The notes under the pieces were generated by a model. The model did no database searches. It was given only the letters and a program-made list of their open reading frames with translations, and was not told the DNA's origin. From JAKZRT01 sp965247915 (lineage in GTDB: Bacteria; Pseudomonadota; Alphaproteobacteria; Rhodobacterales; Rhodobacteraceae): a stretch of 64,000 nucleotides of DNA. The stretch's first letter is position 1. Each line of letters opens with the position of its first letter. The DNA lies in assembly GCA_965247915.1 (NCBI GenBank), contig OZ252048.1, forward strand, positions 1,302,001 to 1,366,000, written 5' to 3'. The position numbers and the translations under genes are program-made. Below, piece by piece: positions 16,318 to 26,237 of this stretch.

Positions 16318-16778
16318 ATTTTTCCGTGTTCTGCCGGGTTTACTTAACCCGCATCGGTCTCTGGCAACAGGCCAGCGCGGCGAAGGTTATACACACTGGT
16401 CTTCGATCGGCCCCCGCTCTAGCGACAAAGGGCGGGCGGGTCAACGAATCTGCGGGGCAAATGCACGAAAAGTGACCCGAGGTCTCTGAAATGCGCCGGA
16501 AGCGAGGGCATCCAGCGATAATTTCGTGAGACCAAGCACGCGCATTGGCGGCGAAACCTCCAGAATTATTGGGTCAAACGGACACTCGCAGGGGTCGCCG
16601 TTCTGAAGATGCCAGGGTCGTCGGGCTACGACCAAAAGGTGCAGGCACGCGCGACGGTTTCGGTTGAACATTGGTCAATTTTGCAGCGGCGGTGATTTGT
16701 TGGGGCCACTTGGTTCAAATGTCGAACCGCCGCGAAAATTCGTACACGGAGTTATCCACAAGTCTGGCGCCCGTGTAT
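16318..16778 (+). other. Intergenic region upstream of the helicase gene
   Basis: About 460 bases separate the helicase start from the stop of the next minus-strand gene. The region should contain the helicase promoter and possibly a long 5' leader. The open frames here (for example 16441-16671 minus) show no recognisable features and no convincing start, so they are not called. No clear structured RNA was spotted by eye. Confidence 0.4.
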
Positions 16779-17249
16779 TTAGGGATTGGCGTCGCGGTAG
16801 AGGCTCAGCGCCTCGGCGAACGCCTCGGGCGGTACCTTGATCGAATATCGTCCGCGCAGCCCCACCAGTTCGAAGGTAAATCCGGTGTGGGCCGCGGTTG
16901 CGAAAAATGGCTGGTCCAGAGGGATGTGCCCGGCTTCCTGCCGGCCAGTCCCGATCCGGCGCCGGTCGTCCTTGACATATGGCACCCGGCGCTGGTGTGA
17001 CCAAGCAGACTGGATTGCGGGATAGTTCCTGTCATTGCGGGTCACGAAGATTTTCAAAGCCCACAAGTTCTCGCCGTCGCGTTCCATGACCGCGGCGGCA
17101 ACTTCGATGCGCGAACCCGTGTCGATATACCGGATGGTGGTTGCCGACCGGTGCACTGTAATGCTTGTATGCGGGCTGAACCGGGTCGACGGACCGTCGG
17201 CACTACAGGCGGGCAGGATCAGCAACAGGATCAATCTGAAAAACCGCAT
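16779..17249 (-). CDS. Hypothetical lipoprotein
   Basis: A 156-residue protein with a short hydrophobic leader and lipobox (LPAC, cysteine at about residue 15), so it is predicted to be lipid-anchored. The mature part is mixed alpha/beta without further cysteines and no recognised domain. It stands alone on the minus strand between the helicase and a glycosyltransferase. A short lipoprotein of this sort could serve the envelope, but nothing in the sequence gives a specific role. Confidence 0.75.
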   Translation of the reverse strand: MRFFRLILLLILPACSADGPSTRFSPHTSITVHRSATTIRYIDTGSRIEVAAAVMERDGENLWALKIFVTRNDRNYPAIQSAWSHQRRVPYVKDDRRRIGTGRQEAGHIPLDQPFFATAAHTGFTFELVGLRGRYSIKVPPEAFAEALSLYRDANP

Positions 17250-17292
17250 GGGTCCAGATAGGCCCGCGCGACGTTAAGATTTGCCTAAAATT

Positions 17293-18513
17293 CTAACGGC
17301 TCATAAGGGCGTCCAGCTGATGGAAATGCGTCTCCCACGTCGGCAGCTGATAATCGCAAAGCGCGCTGACCGCTGCGGCGTGGCGGGGCGATGCGGGGGC
17401 CGCGAAATGCCGGATCGCGGTGGCCCATGCGTCCGCGTCGTCAGGCGGCAGGAAATGCGCCCTGTCCTGCGCCGCTTCGCGCAGCGCGGGCAGGTCCGAG
17501 GCTATCGCAGGCACCCCAAGCGCGCAGGCCTCGGCCAGCGGCAGGCCCCAGCCTTCTGCGTGCGAGGGAAACAGCAGCGCCCGCGCACCCGCCAGATGGT
17601 CGATCAGCGCGGCATCCGTCAGCCCGGAGATCACCACAACATCGCGCCGAAGTCCGGACAGCAGCCGGTCGGTGCCGGCGTTGGCCTGTGTGACCCACCC
17701 GCGCTGCCCGATCAGGCGAAGTTGCGGCAGCGGCGCGCCATGTGTCCGCGCGTCGCGCCATAGGCGCAACAACATCGACAGGTTCTTGCGCGGCTCGAGC
17801 GTGCCGACGGCCACGAAGTGAGGCGCGGCAGGATCGGGCGCATGGCCGCGCCGGGTCAGAAAAATCGGCTCGAGCCCCGGATTGAGGGTGGCAAGGGGCG
17901 GCGGCGCGACACCGGTTGATGCGCAATATGCCGCGAAACGATGGCGGGTGTGATCCGAGTTGGTCAGAACCAGGTTCGCCGCCTGCGCGGTCAGCGCCAT
18001 CAGCGCGGCGTGGCGCGCATCATGGCCCGGACGGGCGAATTCGGGGTGATCGATTGGGATGAGATCGTGAACGTAGATCACTATCCGGGCGCCCATTTGC
18101 CCCTTAAGGTGGGCCAGAGCCTGCGCCCCCGAATGGTGACTGTGGGCGGCGTTGACGTAGGTGATCGGCGATCTGAGGCCACGGATTCGGGCATCGACGA
18201 CGCCGATGATCCGCCGTTGCAGGGCCAGCCAGATACGCATTCGCAAGCGCGCGCTTTTGGCAACCGACCCAATCGGCTGGCCCCCCAGCCATGTCCGGCG
18301 CGCCAGATCGGCCAGTTGCCGAAGGTAACGGCCGGGCAGGTCCACCATGCGCCCGCGCCGGATGGCGACGCCAATCACCCGCGCGCCGGGCCGGTCCATG
18401 AAGTGCAGAAGATACGCCAGATCGATGCGGTCGATGCCCGTCGGCGTCGGCGCGTTCAGCCGGTCGATCAGCCGGCCCACATCGTAAAGCACAACCTCGG
18501 CCAAGTGACGCAT
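17293..18513 (-). CDS. Glycosyltransferase, GT4 (GT-B fold)
   Basis: A 406-residue protein. The C-terminal half has the GT-B nucleotide-sugar domain: VGTLEPRKNL at about residue 220, then FPSHAEGWGLPLAEACALGVPAI at about 315-337 containing the EGWGLP/E-x7-E type motif. The N-terminal half resembles acceptor domains of GT4 enzymes of polysaccharide synthesis. No other polysaccharide gene is adjacent, so acceptor and donor are unknown. The gene upstream (prfC) is on the same strand, 63 bases away. Confidence 0.88.
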   Translation of the reverse strand: MRHLAEVVLYDVGRLIDRLNAPTPTGIDRIDLAYLLHFMDRPGARVIGVAIRRGRMVDLPGRYLRQLADLARRTWLGGQPIGSVAKSARLRMRIWLALQRRIIGVVDARIRGLRSPITYVNAAHSHHSGAQALAHLKGQMGARIVIYVHDLIPIDHPEFARPGHDARHAALMALTAQAANLVLTNSDHTRHRFAAYCASTGVAPPPLATLNPGLEPIFLTRRGHAPDPAAPHFVAVGTLEPRKNLSMLLRLWRDARTHGAPLPQLRLIGQRGWVTQANAGTDRLLSGLRRDVVVISGLTDAALIDHLAGARALLFPSHAEGWGLPLAEACALGVPAIASDLPALREAAQDRAHFLPPDDADAWATAIRHFAAPASPRHAAAVSALCDYQLPTWETHFHQLDALMSR

Positions 18514-18576
18514 CCTGTCGCGGTCAGATTACCGGACAATTGTGACCGCGCATCACCCGCGCTTCAAGCCTGGTGC

Positions 18577-20184
<1,608 letters not shown>

Positions 20185-20227
20185 GACCCCGCGATATAGG
20201 GCGCTCATCTGGCCTTGGAAAGCCTCA

Positions 20228-20340
20228 TTTTAGGTCGTCGCCTTTTCCTGACTTTTCTTTGTCTTCGCCACCCACAGGATTAGCGGGCGAGCCCTTTTGC
20301 GGCTTCAGATTGTAATCTGGTTTGGGTTTCGACGGCGGCG
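20228..20340 (-). pseudogene. Detached C-terminal tail, paralogous to the 22141 gene tail
   Basis: Read on the minus strand, this stretch encodes a proline-rich tail with DPPPSKPKPD, then GSPANPVGG and a lysine/glycine-rich end, stopping at TGA near 20228. The same tail ends the membrane protein at 22141-22608 (DPPPSKPKPD ... GSPANPVGG). Here it follows directly after the stop of the Ig-like ORF in another frame, with no start of its own. It is therefore either the original tail of that ORF, disconnected by a frameshift, or a remnant from a local duplication. Confidence 0.65.
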
Positions 20341-20342
20341 GG

Positions 20343-21956
20343 TCAGTTGTCGGGCACCGGCGTGATCTTGAATCTCAACACCACATCGATCTCGGAGTTT
20401 CCGTCAAATGGCGGCTCCATCAAGCCGCCCCCGGCGTTGGCGATGCCTGTAAAGCGCATGGAAATTTGCAGATGCTTGTCGCCCTCAATGCGCAGGCGCA
20501 TGGGGGCACCGGATTCGTCCATGTGCTGGTCGGCCCTGTCGCTGTAAGACCCGAGCGAATACTCGACCGGATACTTGCCACGACAGCCCGATGCGCCCAT
20601 CAGGTTGATAGTCACGCCGTATTCCGAAAACCCCAAGGCTTGGGCAACGACCCGTTCGGGGGTGAATTCCAGCTCATAACTCTGTTCGTCGGGGTTTTGC
20701 ACTTCGACAATGAAATCGAGCGCGACGACGGAGGTTATTTCGCTGCCGGCTTCGTCCTGCCAATGGGCCTCCGGTTTGCCTGTGGCGCCGTTGCTGAATC
20801 GCAAGACCGCCTCGGTCGGGTCGGTCAGGTCGGCCAGAATTTCGAACCATGCGCTCTGCTTGCCGGTCTCGCCATCCGCGCTCCAACGTTTTTGTGCGCC
20901 GGGAAAGATTTGAAACGTGGGTTTGGTGACCCTGGCCTTGCAGAGCTCGCTTTTGCGGCGCTTGGCCATCGGGAGGCCGCGACGCGGGTGATAGGTTTCG
21001 ATCAGGTCGTCCGACAGCAGCCAGAGCGAGGCGAGGAAGCGGTCCTCGGGGCTGCTGTCCTCGTGAAACTGCGTGCTGATACCGATGAGCGAGAAATGCA
21101 AACCCGCCACCATGATAACCGCAGGGTCGCCGTCCGACAGTGTTGTGTTGCCTGACGTGTTTGTGTGGGCCCAAAAGCCGTTCAACAGCACCTCGCCGGA
21201 TTCGGTGGCCTCTTAGGTCAGGGCGATTTCACCGGCGGCGTCGGTATTTCCCTTCAGCGGGTCGAGTTTTCCCGGTCCCTGCACGGTGAATTCCACCGGG
21301 CGTCCGCTCAGCGGCGGATGATCTTCGTCGCAGTCGGCCAGCCGGGCGGTCAGGGGCAGAGATTTGCCGGGCGCGATGGTGGATTCGGGCGGCGAAAAGT
21401 TCAAAACAGCGTGAATGGCGCTCGTTTCCGCCTCGCGAATGCGGACCTGGTGGGCACGGAGTTTGCGAAACAGCGGTCGCGCGACGCTGGCGAGTGCTTC
21501 GGTGAGCGCGTCGAGCTGACCCGGGGCAATGGCGTCGTGCGAAATGCTCTGTCCGGGTTGGGCAAGAACATTCCGGCCCTTCTGGTCTGCGATCTGATAG
21601 CTTAGGGTTTGGGTGTCCTCGCTGGAAATTTCTGTGACGACCAGCGAAAAATCCGTATCGTCAATGCCGTAAGCCGACGAGGCCCATCTGATGCCGTCGG
21701 CGTTTTCAAGGATGAGCCGATTGACCAGATGATTGGCCAATATCCCAAGTCTGTCACCGGTAAAATTGCCGACCTTGGCTTCGGTTTCGTAATCCTTACC
21801 GTCAATCGACAAACTGTAGGCGACGATCGGTTCGGGACAATCATTGGCCCACGCATGTGCCGGAAGAATGACAAGCGTGGAAGCAAGCGTCAGATTGCCG
21901 AACATTTTTGATATACAGCTCAACACGCGCCCCTTTCGTGGATGTCCAGCGATCAT
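20343..21956 (-). pseudogene. Exported Ig-like protein interrupted by an in-frame TAA
   Basis: Two ORFs (21956-21213 and 21191-20343) lie in the same frame, split only by TAA at 21215-21213. The joined product is about 530 residues. It has a likely signal peptide (start at 21956 or, more likely, ATG 21905), then an Ig-like repeat whose last strand reads GNTDAAGEIALT-stop-EATESG. Bacterial Ig-like domains commonly have tyrosine just after this point, so the stop probably replaced TAT or TAC. The C-terminal half is beta-rich with no recognised family. A further frameshift near the 3' end may have detached the proline-rich tail at 20228-20340. Confidence 0.75.
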
Positions 21957-22089
21957 GGTTGCGCAATGACGCTACACCGCACACCGGATTCCGGCAACAA
22001 CAGCCGAAAAAACAGATAGCGCTGATCGCCGATTGCAAATTGCCGATCTGAGCGTGGGGTCACGCACAGCACGCAGTTGGAGAGACATC

Positions 22090-22116
22090 ATGGACCTGGG
22101 GATCAAGGGAGAATAG
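22090..22116 (+). pseudogene. Remnant of a short-chain dehydrogenase gene start
   Basis: ATG at 22090 begins an eight-codon frame MDLGIKGE followed by TAG. The intact SDR gene at 23310 begins MNLGIKGK, and its nucleotides, including the purine-rich GAGAG leader, are clearly similar. Immediately after it begins a sequence similar to the prfC upstream region (GGCGCCCATCTGGCC here, GGCGCTCATCTGGCC near 20203). The point looks like the breakpoint of an old tandem duplication. Confidence 0.55.
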
Positions 22117-22140
22117 GCGCCCATCTGGCCTTAGAAAGCC

Positions 22141-22608
22141 TCAATCCCTTCCACCGTCCTTTCCGGGCTTGCCGCCGATTCCGCCGCCTACTGGATTGGC
22201 CGGCGAACCCTCGGGTGGCTCGGGCTCGGGGTCGGGCTTGGGTTTCGATGGCGGCGGGTCCGGAGGGGCGTCGTCCTGGGTATCATCATCCTCATCGCTG
22301 TTCACCGGCTGCGTGATATTGGGTTCGCCGCTGCCCGACACCGGCGGTGGATCTTCATCGACACCGGGGGCCGTCGCGCCCAGGGCGCAGCCTATAACGA
22401 TCACCAAAACCCCGGCGGCAATGATTATTCCAAAGACCACAAGCCCGGCCAGGATGGCCGAACTGTAAACTCCGAGCGATATTGGCCCCAGCACGATGGC
22501 CAGCCCGCCGGCCGCCGCAGCGATACCCCCGAGAATGCCCATGATCGCAGCAATAACAAACAGCGAAAAGCCGTTGCGGGCAAGCGAATCCTTAACACAA
22601 TCCAACAT
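22141..22608 (-). CDS. Small membrane protein with proline/acidic tail
   Basis: A 155-residue protein. Residues about 10-75 form two to three glycine/alanine-rich hydrophobic helices; the remaining half is disordered, rich in Asp, Pro and Lys, and ends with GSPANPVGG and a Gly/Lys-rich tail. No family was recognised. The tail is shared with the remnant at 20228-20340, linking it to the decayed Ig-like gene next door. An envelope-associated role is an inference from the membrane helices only. Confidence 0.65.
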   Translation of the reverse strand: MLDCVKDSLARNGFSLFVIAAIMGILGGIAAAAGGLAIVLGPISLGVYSSAILAGLVVFGIIIAAGVLVIVIGCALGATAPGVDEDPPPVSGSGEPNITQPVNSDEDDDTQDDAPPDPPPSKPKPDPEPEPPEGSPANPVGGGIGGKPGKDGGRD

Positions 22609-22700
22609 TATTAATCTCCCTTTGCTCCGATGCCACGGGTTGAATGGCTGGACTCTACGTCAATCCGAAATTGCAGTCCAACGCCCCCGGTCTGACCGCC

Positions 22701-23174
22701 TTAGATCCAGCGGCGGGTGCGGTTCAGAAGCGCGCGATAGTCATCACCGAATTTTGCCTCCAGATAGGCCTCCTCGCGCAGGATGACGCCGAAATGAAGC
22801 ACCGCCCACAGGACAGGCACCATCAGCAGGACCCACTCCAGCGAGAATGCGAAGCCAAACCCGGCCAGAAACAGCAAGAGCGACACATACATCGGGTTGC
22901 GGCTGAACCGAAAAGGTCCGTTCGTGACGATCTTCAGCGTCGGCTTGCCCGGGTTGACGTTGGTTCCGGCCCGGCGAAGGACCATTGCAGCCCAGAGCGC
23001 CGCGCCGATCCCGGCGACGATGAGCACGGTGCCGATCACCGGCGGGGCGCCAAAACCGCGCGGCTCCATGAAACGCAGCGGCCAGAAATATTGCAAAGCC
23101 GCGCCAACCGCCAGCGCGATGACGGCAGCCGCCGGGGGGAAGATGATGACTTTTGGATGATCATTTTTGTCCAT
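22701..23174 (-). CDS. Isoprenylcysteine methyltransferase-like (PEMT/ICMT) membrane protein
   Basis: A 157-residue integral membrane protein with about four helices. The C-terminal half carries the pattern of phospholipid/isoprenylcysteine methyltransferases: GPFRFSRNPMYVS (about residue 85-97) and REEAYLEAKFGDDY (about 135-148), where RNPMY and the EE pair are typical. The substrate in bacteria is generally unknown; lipid or small thiol methylation with S-adenosylmethionine is possible. The start is set at ATG 23174; a longer frame to 23210 lacks family support. Confidence 0.85.
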   Translation of the reverse strand: MDKNDHPKVIIFPPAAAVIALAVGAALQYFWPLRFMEPRGFGAPPVIGTVLIVAGIGAALWAAMVLRRAGTNVNPGKPTLKIVTNGPFRFSRNPMYVSLLLFLAGFGFAFSLEWVLLMVPVLWAVLHFGVILREEAYLEAKFGDDYRALLNRTRRWI

Positions 23175-23309
23175 TGGTATATCCCCTTCGAGTGGCTCAC
23201 AGATTAGCACAGGCAGCGTCGCAAGCGAAAGTCCGGCGAATTTCGGCTTTTCGCGGGTCTGGCGGAATGCTAGGCGGTTGGCAACGCAAGCGGCGACAGG
23301 GAGAGGCCA

Positions 23310-24089
23310 ATGAACCTTGGAATTAAGGGAAAACGGGCGCTGGTGACGGCGTCGTCAAAGGGCTTGGGCCGCGGCTGCGCCGAGGCGCTGGCCGCGGCGG
23401 GTGTCGATCTGGTGCTGAACGCGCGGACGCGCGCGTCGCTAGAGGATACTGCCGAGGCCATCCGCGCCATGTACGGCGTGTCGGTCACGGCAGTGGTGGC
23501 GGATATCACTGATGCAGAGGCACGCGGCGCGGTGCTTGAGGCCGCCGGACAGGTCGACATTCTGGTCACCAACGCGGGCGGTCCGCCACCGGGGCTGTGG
23601 TCGGACTGGACCCGCGACGATTTCATCAAGGCGATCGACGCCAACATGCTGACGCCGGTGGCGCTGATGCAGGCAATGCTGCCGGGGATGATGGACCGGG
23701 GCTGGGGCCGCGTGGTCAACATCACCTCGCAATCTGTCAAGGCACCGATCGCGGTCCTGGGTTTGTCAAACTCAGCGCGCGCCGGTCTGACCGGATTTGT
23801 CGCCGGAACCGCGCGCCAGGTGGCCCATGCCGGGGTCACGATCAACAACCTTCTTCCGGGCATTCACGCCACCGACCGCGCCGCATCGCTGGATCAGGGC
23901 GCGGCCGAGGCCGGGGGGATCACGCTGGAGGAGGCCACGAAAAACCGCCAGGCCGCGATCCCGGCGCGGCGCTACGGCACCGCAGCCGAGTTTGGCGCGG
24001 CCTGTGCGTTTCTCTGTTCGGTCCACGCCGGATATATTGTCGGTCAGAACATCCTTCTTGACGGGGGCGGCGTCAACGCAACGCTTTGA
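23310..24089 (+). CDS. Short-chain dehydrogenase/reductase
   Basis: A 259-residue Rossmann-fold oxidoreductase. The N-terminal cofactor loop is ASSKGLGRG (about residue 14-22), the NAGG motif is at about 89-92 and the serine of ITSQS at about 140. The usual YxxxK catalytic motif is not obvious: the segment after ITSQSVKAPIAVLGLSNSARAGL has SNSARAG where YxxxK is expected, a variant seen in some SDRs of the 3-oxoacyl-ACP-reductase-like group that may be inactive or altered. An eight-codon copy of its start is at 22090. Confidence 0.88.
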   Translation: MNLGIKGKRALVTASSKGLGRGCAEALAAAGVDLVLNARTRASLEDTAEAIRAMYGVSVTAVVADITDAEARGAVLEAAGQVDILVTNAGGPPPGLWSDWTRDDFIKAIDANMLTPVALMQAMLPGMMDRGWGRVVNITSQSVKAPIAVLGLSNSARAGLTGFVAGTARQVAHAGVTINNLLPGIHATDRAASLDQGAAEAGGITLEEATKNRQAAIPARRYGTAAEFGAACAFLCSVHAGYIVGQNILLDGGGVNATL

Positions 24090-24179
24090 TTTCCCGGGTC
24101 GAAGGCAGGCTTGCCGGGGCGCAGACGGACTGGTATCCCGGCTTTACCCGATCATTTTGGTCAGATATAGGGACCGGCC

Positions 24180-25256
24180 ATGGAGCAATCCGACGCCCCA
24201 CGCCTTGAGGTCCGCGACCTGACGCGCCGTTACGATGGCCGCGCGGCGGTTGACGACCTGAGCCTGAGCATCGCACCGGGGCAGGTGACCTGTCTTTTGG
24301 GGCCGTCGGGCTGCGGCAAATCAACCGCGCTGCGCCTGATCGCCGGCGTCGACCGGCAGGACAGCGGATCGATCTGGGTCGACGGCGCCATGATCTCGGG
24401 ACCCGGCCGGAACCAGCCACCCGAAGCGCGCGGCATCGGCCTGATGTTTCAGGATTTCGCGCTTTTTCCGCACCTTTCGGTCGCCGAGAATGTCGCCTTT
24501 GGCCTGAGCGGGCACGGTAAGGCGGCGCAGGTGGCGAATATGCTGGACCGGGTCGATCTGGCGGGTCACGGACGGCGCTATCCGCACCAATTGTCGGGCG
24601 GCGAACAACAGCGCGTGGCGCTGGCCCGCGCGTTGGTTCCGGGACCGGGGATCATGCTGATGGACGAGCCCTTTTCGGGGCTCGACGACCGGCTGCGCGA
24701 CGGGGTGCGCGACGCCACGCTGGATATTCTGAAAGACACCGGTGCGGCGGTTCTTCTGGTCACCCACGAGCCGGCCGAGGCGATGCGCATGGCCGACGAG
24801 ATCGCGCTGATGCGCGGCGGCACTATCGTTCAGACGGGCGCGCCCTATACGATTTACAGCAATCCTGTTGACCTGAAGGCGGCGGCATTCTTTTCCGACG
24901 TCAACATTCTGACGGCGCGGGTAAGCGGCGCGCTTTGCGATACGCCGTTTGGCCAGTTTCTGGTTCCCGGGGTCGCGGACGGGAGTGATGTGGCCATCGC
25001 CATTCGTCCCCAGCATGTGGGGGTTGATTTCGACCGTGGCGGCAAGGGTCCGAACCCGACACTGGCCACCGGCACGCCGGCGCGGGGCGTCGTTGAACGG
25101 GCCCGGTTCATTGGCCGCGAAAGCCTGGTCGAGTTTCGCATGGATCACGACGGGTCGATCATGAAAGCAACGGTGCCGTCGGTTTTTCTGCCCGAGGCAG
25201 GGCGGCCGCTGTGGCTGACCATTCGCCGGGATCGGTGTTTTGTCTTTGGGCAATAG
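24180..25256 (+). CDS. ABC transporter ATP-binding protein (FbpC/PotA type), orphan
   Basis: A 358-residue ATPase of the CUT1/iron/polyamine importer group. Walker A GPSGCGKST is at about residue 41-49, the Q loop MFQDFALFPHLSV at about 90, the signature LSGGEQQR at about 138, Walker B MLMDEPFSGLDD at about 157-169 and the switch histidine THEPAEA at about 192. The last 120 residues are a regulatory TOBE-like region. No permease or binding protein is adjacent, so it either serves partners encoded elsewhere or is left over from a dispersed operon. Confidence 0.9.
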   Translation: MEQSDAPRLEVRDLTRRYDGRAAVDDLSLSIAPGQVTCLLGPSGCGKSTALRLIAGVDRQDSGSIWVDGAMISGPGRNQPPEARGIGLMFQDFALFPHLSVAENVAFGLSGHGKAAQVANMLDRVDLAGHGRRYPHQLSGGEQQRVALARALVPGPGIMLMDEPFSGLDDRLRDGVRDATLDILKDTGAAVLLVTHEPAEAMRMADEIALMRGGTIVQTGAPYTIYSNPVDLKAAAFFSDVNILTARVSGALCDTPFGQFLVPGVADGSDVAIAIRPQHVGVDFDRGGKGPNPTLATGTPARGVVERARFIGRESLVEFRMDHDGSIMKATVPSVFLPEAGRPLWLTIRRDRCFVFGQ

Positions 25257-25371
25257 GCCAGCCTGCGCCGCTTTGGCCCGAAAAATTTGCCGATTGCGCT
25301 TTCCTAAACGCGCCAGAGCACATAAATAGACCTCTGCATATGCAAGGCGGAACCCCGCCTGAGGAGAAGAC

Positions 25372-25584
25372 ATGCTGAACAATATCGGGCTTCCGGGCAT
25401 TCTTTTGATCGCGGTTGTCGTGCTGGTTCTGTTTGGACGCGGCAAAATCTCGTCTTTGATGGGCGAGATCGGTAAGGGCATCACGTCGTTCAAGAAGGGC
25501 GTGAGCGACGGCACCAAAGAGCTGGACGAATCTGCCGAGGCCGCCAAGGACGTGACCCCGAAAGAGGAAGCGGACAAGGTCTGA
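25372..25584 (+). CDS. tatA: Sec-independent protein translocase TatA
   Basis: A 70-residue protein with one N-terminal transmembrane helix followed by an FGRGK hinge (about residue 22-26), an amphipathic helix and an acidic tail, all as in TatA. TatA polymerises to form the pore for folded proteins carrying twin-arginine signals. A GAGGAG ribosome binding site precedes the ATG. tatB and tatC follow on the same strand. Confidence 0.95.
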   Translation: MLNNIGLPGILLIAVVVLVLFGRGKISSLMGEIGKGITSFKKGVSDGTKELDESAEAAKDVTPKEEADKV

Positions 25585-25622
25585 AGGCCTGACGCCCGCG
25601 CGCGCGCCGGAGGGCGGCAGAC

Positions 25623-26237
25623 ATGTTTGACATCGGCTGGACCGAGCTTTTGGTCATCGGCGTCGTCGCGCTGATCGTGGTGGGTCCCAAAGACCTGCCC
25701 GGCATGTTTCGCACGCTTGGCAAGTTTACCGCCAAAGCCAAAGGCATGGCGCGCGAATTTCAGCGCGCGATGGATAAGGCCGCAGACGAGGCTGGCGTCA
25801 AGGACGTGGCCGGTGACCTGAAGACGATGACCAGCGCCCGTAATCTGGGTCTCGACACGATCAAGGACGCTGCCGCCAAGTTCGACAAATGGGAACCCGG
25901 CCAAAGCCAGTCGGTGATGGGGTCGGAAACCGCCAAGCTGGCGGTTGACCGGGCCGAAGCGGCGCGCAAGATACACGCGGCAACCGCTGAAAAAGCGCAA
26001 AAACGGCTGGATGCGGCAGAGGCCGCAGAGACGGCCGCCAAGAAAGCGGTCAAAAAGGCCGAGAAGAAACCGGCCAAGAAAAAGACCACTGCCAAAAAGC
26101 CACTGGCGAAAAAGCCAGCAGCAAAGGCGGCCACCGCCAGCCCGGCCAAAGCTGCCGCCAAAAAAGCCACCGCCAAAAAACTTGCGGCGAAAAAATCGGC
26201 CAATAAGCCTGCGAAAAAACCGGCTGAGGGCGCATGA
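25623..26237 (+). CDS. tatB: Sec-independent protein translocase TatB
   Basis: A 204-residue protein with an N-terminal membrane helix beginning MFDIGWTELLVIGVVALIV and a GPKDLP hinge (about residue 21-26), diagnostic for TatB. TatB with TatC forms the receptor for twin-arginine signal peptides. The C-terminal third (about residues 135-204) is an alanine/lysine/proline-rich, histone-H1-like tail of KKPA/KKATA repeats, which is longer and more basic than in enteric TatB. Its stop overlaps the tatC start (ATGA). Confidence 0.94.
   Translation: MFDIGWTELLVIGVVALIVVGPKDLPGMFRTLGKFTAKAKGMAREFQRAMDKAADEAGVKDVAGDLKTMTSARNLGLDTIKDAAAKFDKWEPGQSQSVMGSETAKLAVDRAEAARKIHAATAEKAQKRLDAAEAAETAAKKAVKKAEKKPAKKKTTAKKPLAKKPAAKAATASPAKAAAKKATAKKLAAKKSANKPAKKPAEGA

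Noticed and set aside
16441..16671. 76-residue minus-strand ORF upstream of the helicase
   Set aside because: No ribosome binding site, no family pattern and no operon context; probably a chance frame in an intergenic region.
24321..26000. 559-residue minus-strand ORF opposite the ABC ATPase and tatA/tatB
   Set aside because: It covers three well-identified plus-strand genes and crosses their gaps; composition is typical of an antisense shadow.
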